Assembly: GCA_951804985.1 (NCBI GenBank)
Contig: OX638132.1
Location: 15,791,529 to 15,855,528, forward strand
Length of the DNA stretch: 64,000 bases
Direction of reading: 5' to 3'
DNA from: Dryomyza anilis
Lineage: Eukaryota > Arthropoda > Insecta > Diptera > Dryomyzidae
The position numbers and the translations under genes were made by a program. A model generated the notes under the pieces. It made no database searches. It had not been told where the DNA came from and worked only from the letters and a program-made list of their open reading frames with translations. Positions 59,475 through 64,000 of the stretch are shown here, one piece after another (the first letter of the stretch is position 1; the number at the start of each line of letters is the position of its first letter).

Positions 59475-60154
59475 TCGTTTTATTCATTACAAACACAAAA
59501 ATTCTACAAATTATTCAAATTCATTGTTCCTCCCTTTTGATAGGGTTTGAATATGAGCTTTTTATGTAATTTTTTCAGATAACCAGACTCTGGCGAAGCC
59601 CAAACGAGGTAACAAATCGAGTGCACGATGTTCTTATAACGCAGTTACGTTATCGATTATTTTTAAGAGAGATGATTAGTTGCAGGTCGGGAAGTTCTTA
59701 TTACCGGACAGTTTCGCATTGGCTTGTCAAAATCCGATCAAAAAAGTATTTTCCTAATAAAGTTACGACAAGTGTTGTTTGAAGGCCTTTTTATCTTAGT
59801 ATGATTTTCTGATCGATTTCAATATTCTAATCAATACCTCATACTCAGTTTTTTGATATTGCCTTCCAGTTATTACATAAAACAAATGGCAATTCTCGAG
59901 TTTTTCTATATGTTTTGGACTTTAACTTTTTACAGATTTGAATTTTTGATCTGATTTTTTGATATTGTATTTAGAATGCTTTAGCTAATATTTTTAAACA
60001 AACCCACTGAAATTCGGATGGATGTGACCAAAGTTAGGACCAGTCAAACGTAAAAAAACATAAAGGGGTACCTATATTTATTGCCTAACTATGATTATTA
60101 TAATTAAATTAAAGTATATATAAAAATAGTATTATTATTCTATATTTTCCACTT
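59475..60154. other. Intergenic DNA
   Basis: No gene or named repeat is recognised; composition is ordinary for the window. Confidence 0.45.
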
Positions 60155-60448
60155 ATAATAATAACAGTTTGGCACTACAGTCCTATAAGAACTTAGGCCG
60201 AGCTCTCTCGCCATTTTGAGCAGTGCGTGTTATATTTTTACTCAAAGTGGTGGGACCTACAGTTTATTGCCGAATCTGAACAGCGGGTGAGAGGTTTTCA
60301 TAGGCAATGTTTTACTCTCGTAAGTTTTCCATTTACTGCCGAGAGGTAGCACGGTATAGAAAAATGTTTCTATGAAAAGATTTTGTTAGCCCCAGTTCAG
60401 GCTTGAACCGGGGACATTTCGGCTCGCAGTCCAAACTTTCATTATTAT
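60155..60448 (-). mobile_element. SINE-1, 5'-truncated copy with fold-back end
   Basis: It aligns with 54070-54370 from the tail side up to CGGCTCGCAGTCCAA, then the tRNA-like head is lost. In its place is CCAAACTTTCATTATTAT, the exact reverse complement of the tail start of the next SINE (60459-60476). Confidence 0.75.
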
Positions 60449-60748
60449 ACTTTCAATAATAATAATGAAAGTTTGGCGCCACAGCCCTGAAGAACTGTGT
60501 ATGTTATATTTGTACTCAAAGTGGTTCGATCTACAATTAAATGCCGAATACAAACGGTGGGGTGAGAGCTTTTAAAGGGCAGTGTTTACTCTCAGAAGTT
60601 TGCCATTGTCTGCCGAGAGGTAGCACGATATAGACAAATTTTTTCTATGAAAAGATGTTGTTAGGTAGTCCCAGCCTCGATTTGAACCTGTACTACGGAA
60701 CCTTTCGGCTCACAATCCGGCGAACTAACCACTGAGCTACCGACGCAC
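60449..60748 (-). mobile_element. SINE-1, near-full copy
   Basis: The minus-strand head GCGTCGGTAGCTCAGTGGTT has a clear A box, and AGGTTCAAATCGAGG is a good B box. The tail is an AAT/ATT repeat at 60453-60467. Some 30 bp of the body next to the tail is deleted relative to the copy at 54070-54406. Confidence 0.8.
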
Positions 60749-61803
60749 AGCGATCAAAAAGTGTATGTTTTCGGAAAAAAGTGAATAACTTTGGAACTAA
60801 TAACGATAATTAATATAAGTTTTTCTTTTGTATTATTTTTTGTCTTATTGTGGATCATATTTAATATATTTTTCGAATTTAAATTTTTACAAAAACATTT
60901 TATAATCGCCGGAAAATACCTCTAATTGTGAAATTGATGTAAAGTGAGTGAAACTAAATGGAATGAAACCTTTTTAATGTAAAATACAAAGTTTGAAGAA
61001 TATATTGTTCTTTTAATTTGGAATCAATAGAATCATAAGGATCAATTAAAATAGTTCAACAGTTTCTACAAGTTTAAATTGTATTCAGATTTTCTTTACT
61101 AAATCAAACAATTCAATCATATTATTTATATTTATCATAAAAAATAATATACAATTTAAATGCCGCAGTCAATTGCGATGTACCTCAAATCAAAGAATCC
61201 CACAAATTCCATTCAATCAACTGTGTCAGCAACAATATTGTGGTAACGAAAAATTCAATAAAAATTACCATATAAACAAACAAAAATAATACAACCTAAA
61301 AAGTGTAAATTGAAAACAGCTTTCAGTTGCCTTTTGCCATGTATATTTGCTTAAGTAACTCCAAGATAACAGCCAGAGCTCCCATGCTGCCTCATTCCGG
61401 ATAGAGCATTTTTTGTGAGTTTTCAGAAACGCGACTGTGCCGATGTTGCTACTGTTTTTCAAGTCTATAATTCAAACGCGTGAATTGACGTTATTTCCTC
61501 CATCATTTTTGGTGCAGACACCTCTTTTGAATATTGGCAGGATTAAATTTTCAACCGGCGAATTTTAAGTGGCACCATGTGTGCTTTCAGCTTATGTCTA
61601 ATTTATTGATGTATTCTGCAGAATTTTTGGCTACACGCATTTTAAAAATATATTCCATTCAGCGAAATTTCAGGCGTTACCGATTTTAATAGTATTTGTT
61701 TTTATAAATATTTTATGGAGAAGTTGCGTAGACTCACCTTAATAATTTGTGATTCATTTCAGGTTCGAATTGTTTGAGATTGAAACAATTTTCATAAGAA
61801 ATA
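60749..61803. other. Intergenic DNA
   Basis: A less AT-rich patch at 61290-61470 is unique sequence with open frames on both strands but no supported gene. Confidence 0.4.
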
Positions 61804-62870
61804 AAAAATAAAGAAATACAGAAATAAAAAAATAAAGAAAGAAATAAATAAATAAAGAAATAAAAAAATAAAGAAATAAAGAAATAAAGAAATAAAGAAA
61901 TAAAGAAATAAAGAAATAAAGAAATAAAGAAATAAAGAAATAAAGAAATAAAGAAATAAAGAAATAAAGAAATAAAGAAATAAAGAAATAAAGAAATAAA
62001 GAAATAAAGAAATAAAGAAATAAAGAAATAAAGATATAAAGAAATAAAGAAATAAAGAAATAAAGAAATAAAGAAATAAAGAAATAAAGAAATAAAGAAA
62101 TAAAGAAATAAAGAAATAAAGAAATAAAGAAATAAAGAAATAAAGAAATAAAGAAATAAAGAAATAAAGAAATAAAGAAATAAAGAAATAAAGAAATAAA
62201 GAAATAAAGAAATAAAGAAATAAAGAAATAAAGAAATAAAGAAATAAAGAAATAAAGAAATAAAGAAATAAAGAAATAAAGAAATAAAGAAATAAAGAAA
62301 TAAAGAAATAAAGAAATAAAGAAATAAAGAAATAAAGAAATAAAGAAATAAAGAAATAAAGAAATAAAGAAATAAAGAAATAAAGAAATAAAGAAATAAA
62401 GAAATAAAGAAATAAAGAAATAAAGAAATAAAGAAATAAAGAAATAAAGAAATAAAGAAATAAAGAAATAAAGAAATAAAGAAATAAAGAAATAAAGAAA
62501 TAAAGAAATAAAGAAATAAAGAAATAAAGAAATAAAGAAATAAAGAAATAAAGAAATAAAGAAATAAAGAAATAAAGAAATAAAGAAATAAAGAAATAAA
62601 GAAATAAAGAAATAAAGAAATAAAGAAATAAAGAAATAAAGAAATAAAGAAATAAAGAAATAAAGAAATAAAGAAATAAAGAAATAAAGAAATAAAGAAA
62701 TAAAGAAATAAAGAAATAAAGAAATAAAGAAATAAAGAAATAAAGAAATAAAGAAATAAAGAAATAAAGAAATAAAGAAATAAAGAAATAAAGAAATAAA
62801 GAAATAAAGAAATAAAGAAATAAAGAAATAAAGAAATAAAGAAATAATTAAATAAAAAAATAAAGAAATA
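61804..62870 (+). repeat. 8-bp satellite AAATAAAG
   Basis: About 130 tandem units, essentially perfect from 61868 to 62847 with a single visible internal change (AAAGATAT near 62033). Every unit contains AATAAA on the plus strand. The 380-residue minus-strand frame is only the translation of the repeat. Confidence 0.97.
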
Positions 62871-63456
62871 ACGCAAACATTTTTTTTATAATTCTGTTTC
62901 TATGATTTCTATGTTTTTTAGCGCACTCCACGGGAGCTTTCAGTATTTCTCTCTCTCTCTCTGGTTTTTAGCTGTGCAGCAAACTCTTCTTCTCATACTG
63001 GCTGACTTTCTGCTTCAGTGGCCTCCTGTTGCTCGACTATAACAGGTGGCATACGTCATCGTTATCATTGTACGCTCAATAAGGCCCCATTGCTTAAGCG
63101 TCTTTGTACTTTTACACAATCAACTAGTTACACGAAACACACATAGATACACAGACAAGAAAAGTGTATCCTTTTACAAAAAAAAGCTCTCTTTTTTTGT
63201 ACAGTTATAATATTATAACTGTACAAAAATGCGAGTGGTTTATACATATTCTACTCACTCAAATATATGCACTGAGAGAAATCAATTGTACGTATTTATA
63301 AAATTTATTTTAACTACAAATTTCGACAAAAGGGTTTATATATCGTCGTTGTAGAACGAAAAGTCACTTTACCATATATAAGAAAATGTAAGAATATGTA
63401 AATCTATCAATTGATATTTCAACTCTAAAAATGCACCAATTACTTTTTATAATATT
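62871..63456. other. Unique intergenic DNA
   Basis: A CT microsatellite (62950-62961) and a pyrimidine tract end in TTTTTAG at about 62970. They precede a GC-richer 110-bp stretch that is open in phase (CSKLFFSYWLTFCFSG on the plus strand). This could be an exon, but it has no partner exon and no clean polyadenylation signal, so it is not called. A small TA-rich palindrome lies at about 63199-63228. Confidence 0.3.
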
Positions 63457-64000
63457 AATACTTACTTACTTAAATGGCCCTTACAACCGTGGATCGGTTT
63501 TGGCCGCTGAGATGAAGCCGCGCCAGTCGGATCTGCTTTGCGCGCGCTGACGCCAGTTAGAAATACCAAGCGTTGCCAGGTTGTCCTCAACTTGGTCTTT
63601 CCAACGCAGATTTGGACGCCCTCTTCTACGCTGTCCACCTTCGAGTTTCGATTCAAGCACCTTCTTGGCTGGAGTGTTTTCATCCATTCGTTCGACATGA
63701 CCTAGCCAGCGAAGCCGCTGGATCTTGATGCGCTTGACTATGTCAATGTCGTCGAATAACTCATACAGCTCGTGGTTCATCCTGATTCGATACTCGTTAG
63801 CAAAGCAGATAGGGCCAAAGATTTTACGGAGAATCTTTCTCTCGAACGCTCCTAGTACTCTCTCATCGGTGGTGGCCAGCGTCCATGTTTCTGCACCATA
63901 AAGTAGGACGGGCATGATGAGTGACTTGTAGAGCGTTATTTTTGTCCGGCGGGAGAGGGCTCTGCTTCTCAATTGCCTACTGAGCCCAAAGTAGCACCTG
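63457..64000 (-). mobile_element. Non-LTR retrotransposon (LINE), 3' end of the reverse transcriptase ORF
   Basis: The minus-strand frame is open from the window edge to a TAA at 63483-63481, about 172 residues. It shows the typical LINE region just after the polymerase core: LYKSLIMPVLLYGAETWTL, then RLRWLGHVERM, then RRRGRPNLRWKDQVEDNL. The catalytic YxDD region would lie beyond the right edge. Downstream of the stop only about 25 bp remain before a short AAGT-type tail (TTAAGTAAGTAAGTA at 63458-63472), which marks the 3' insertion end. The frame is intact in this window, so the element could be recent. The clade (RTE/BovB-like or another) cannot be decided from this part. Confidence 0.85.

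Noticed and set aside
61734..62876. 380-codon minus-strand frame rich in Phe, Leu, Ile and Ser
   Set aside because: It is the translation of the AAATAAAG satellite (24 nt equals eight residues repeated).
62970..63080. Possible plus-strand exon after a CT-rich tract
   Set aside because: The acceptor looks good and one frame is open, but the opposite strand is also partly open, no partner exon or polyadenylation signal is clear, and the CT tract is a simple repeat.
1..64000. A bacterial-type defence or biosynthetic gene cluster
   Set aside because: There are no operons, ribosome binding sites or dense coding; introns, SINE, LINE and LTR show a eukaryotic nuclear genome.

Overview
The window is eukaryotic, AT-rich and mostly repetitive DNA, very probably from a higher (brachyceran) fly. 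The reasons are GT-AG introns of 53-92 bp, a digestive or lysosomal-type S28 serine carboxypeptidase gene, many small TA- or TAA-flanked inverted-repeat elements, a tRNA-derived SINE, a solo LTR, a LINE end and long A/T-rich satellites. No bacterial, viral or organellar gene is visible. The species cannot be named from the sequence alone.

Two protein genes are clear. An intronless gene at 11383-12561 (+) encodes a 392-residue Cys/Lys-rich protein with a Gly-Ser-Arg-Ala repeat tail; I do not recognise its family. An eight-exon gene at 52287-59373 (+) encodes a 504-residue peptidase of family S28 with a complete Ser/Asp/His triad; two of its introns have been inflated to more than 2 kb by transposable elements. 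Weaker genes are a two-exon small membrane or secreted protein at 5976-6394 (-), a signal-peptide first exon at 40366-40498 (-), and candidate exons near 6641-6766 (+), 41.6-41.7 kb (-) and 48.9-49.4 kb (-). If the minus-strand exons are real, one gene ends near 41.65 kb and another starts at 40.5 kb.

Layout. 1-6 kb: MITE, dispersed repeats, a Helitron-like fragment and REP-3. 6-7 kb: small candidate gene and terminal exon. 7.3-8.8 kb: degenerate satellite. 9.0-11.0 kb: a 305-bp tandem duplication carrying twin TAA-flanked MITEs. 11.4-12.6 kb: Cys-rich gene. 13-16 kb: repeats. 17.4-19.1 kb: second satellite copy split by a fold-back element. 20.5-22.9 kb: nested stack of LTR, REP-2 and fold-back element with a local triplication. 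25-27.9 kb: fold-back element, solo LTR and fold-back MITE. 29-33.8 kb: 15-bp and ~170-bp tandem arrays. 35.8-39.1 kb: fold-back element, SINE fragment and REP-1. 40.4 kb: first exon. 42-44.9 kb: fold-back element, MITE and REP-3. 46.2-47.9 kb: 10-bp and 41-bp satellites. 51-60.8 kb: Helitron-like end, S28 gene, SINEs. 61.8-62.9 kb: 8-bp satellite. 63.5-64 kb: LINE 3' end.

The genes do not form a visible pathway. The main story is architectural: repeated nesting of non-autonomous elements, several with long internal hairpins, around a few genes.
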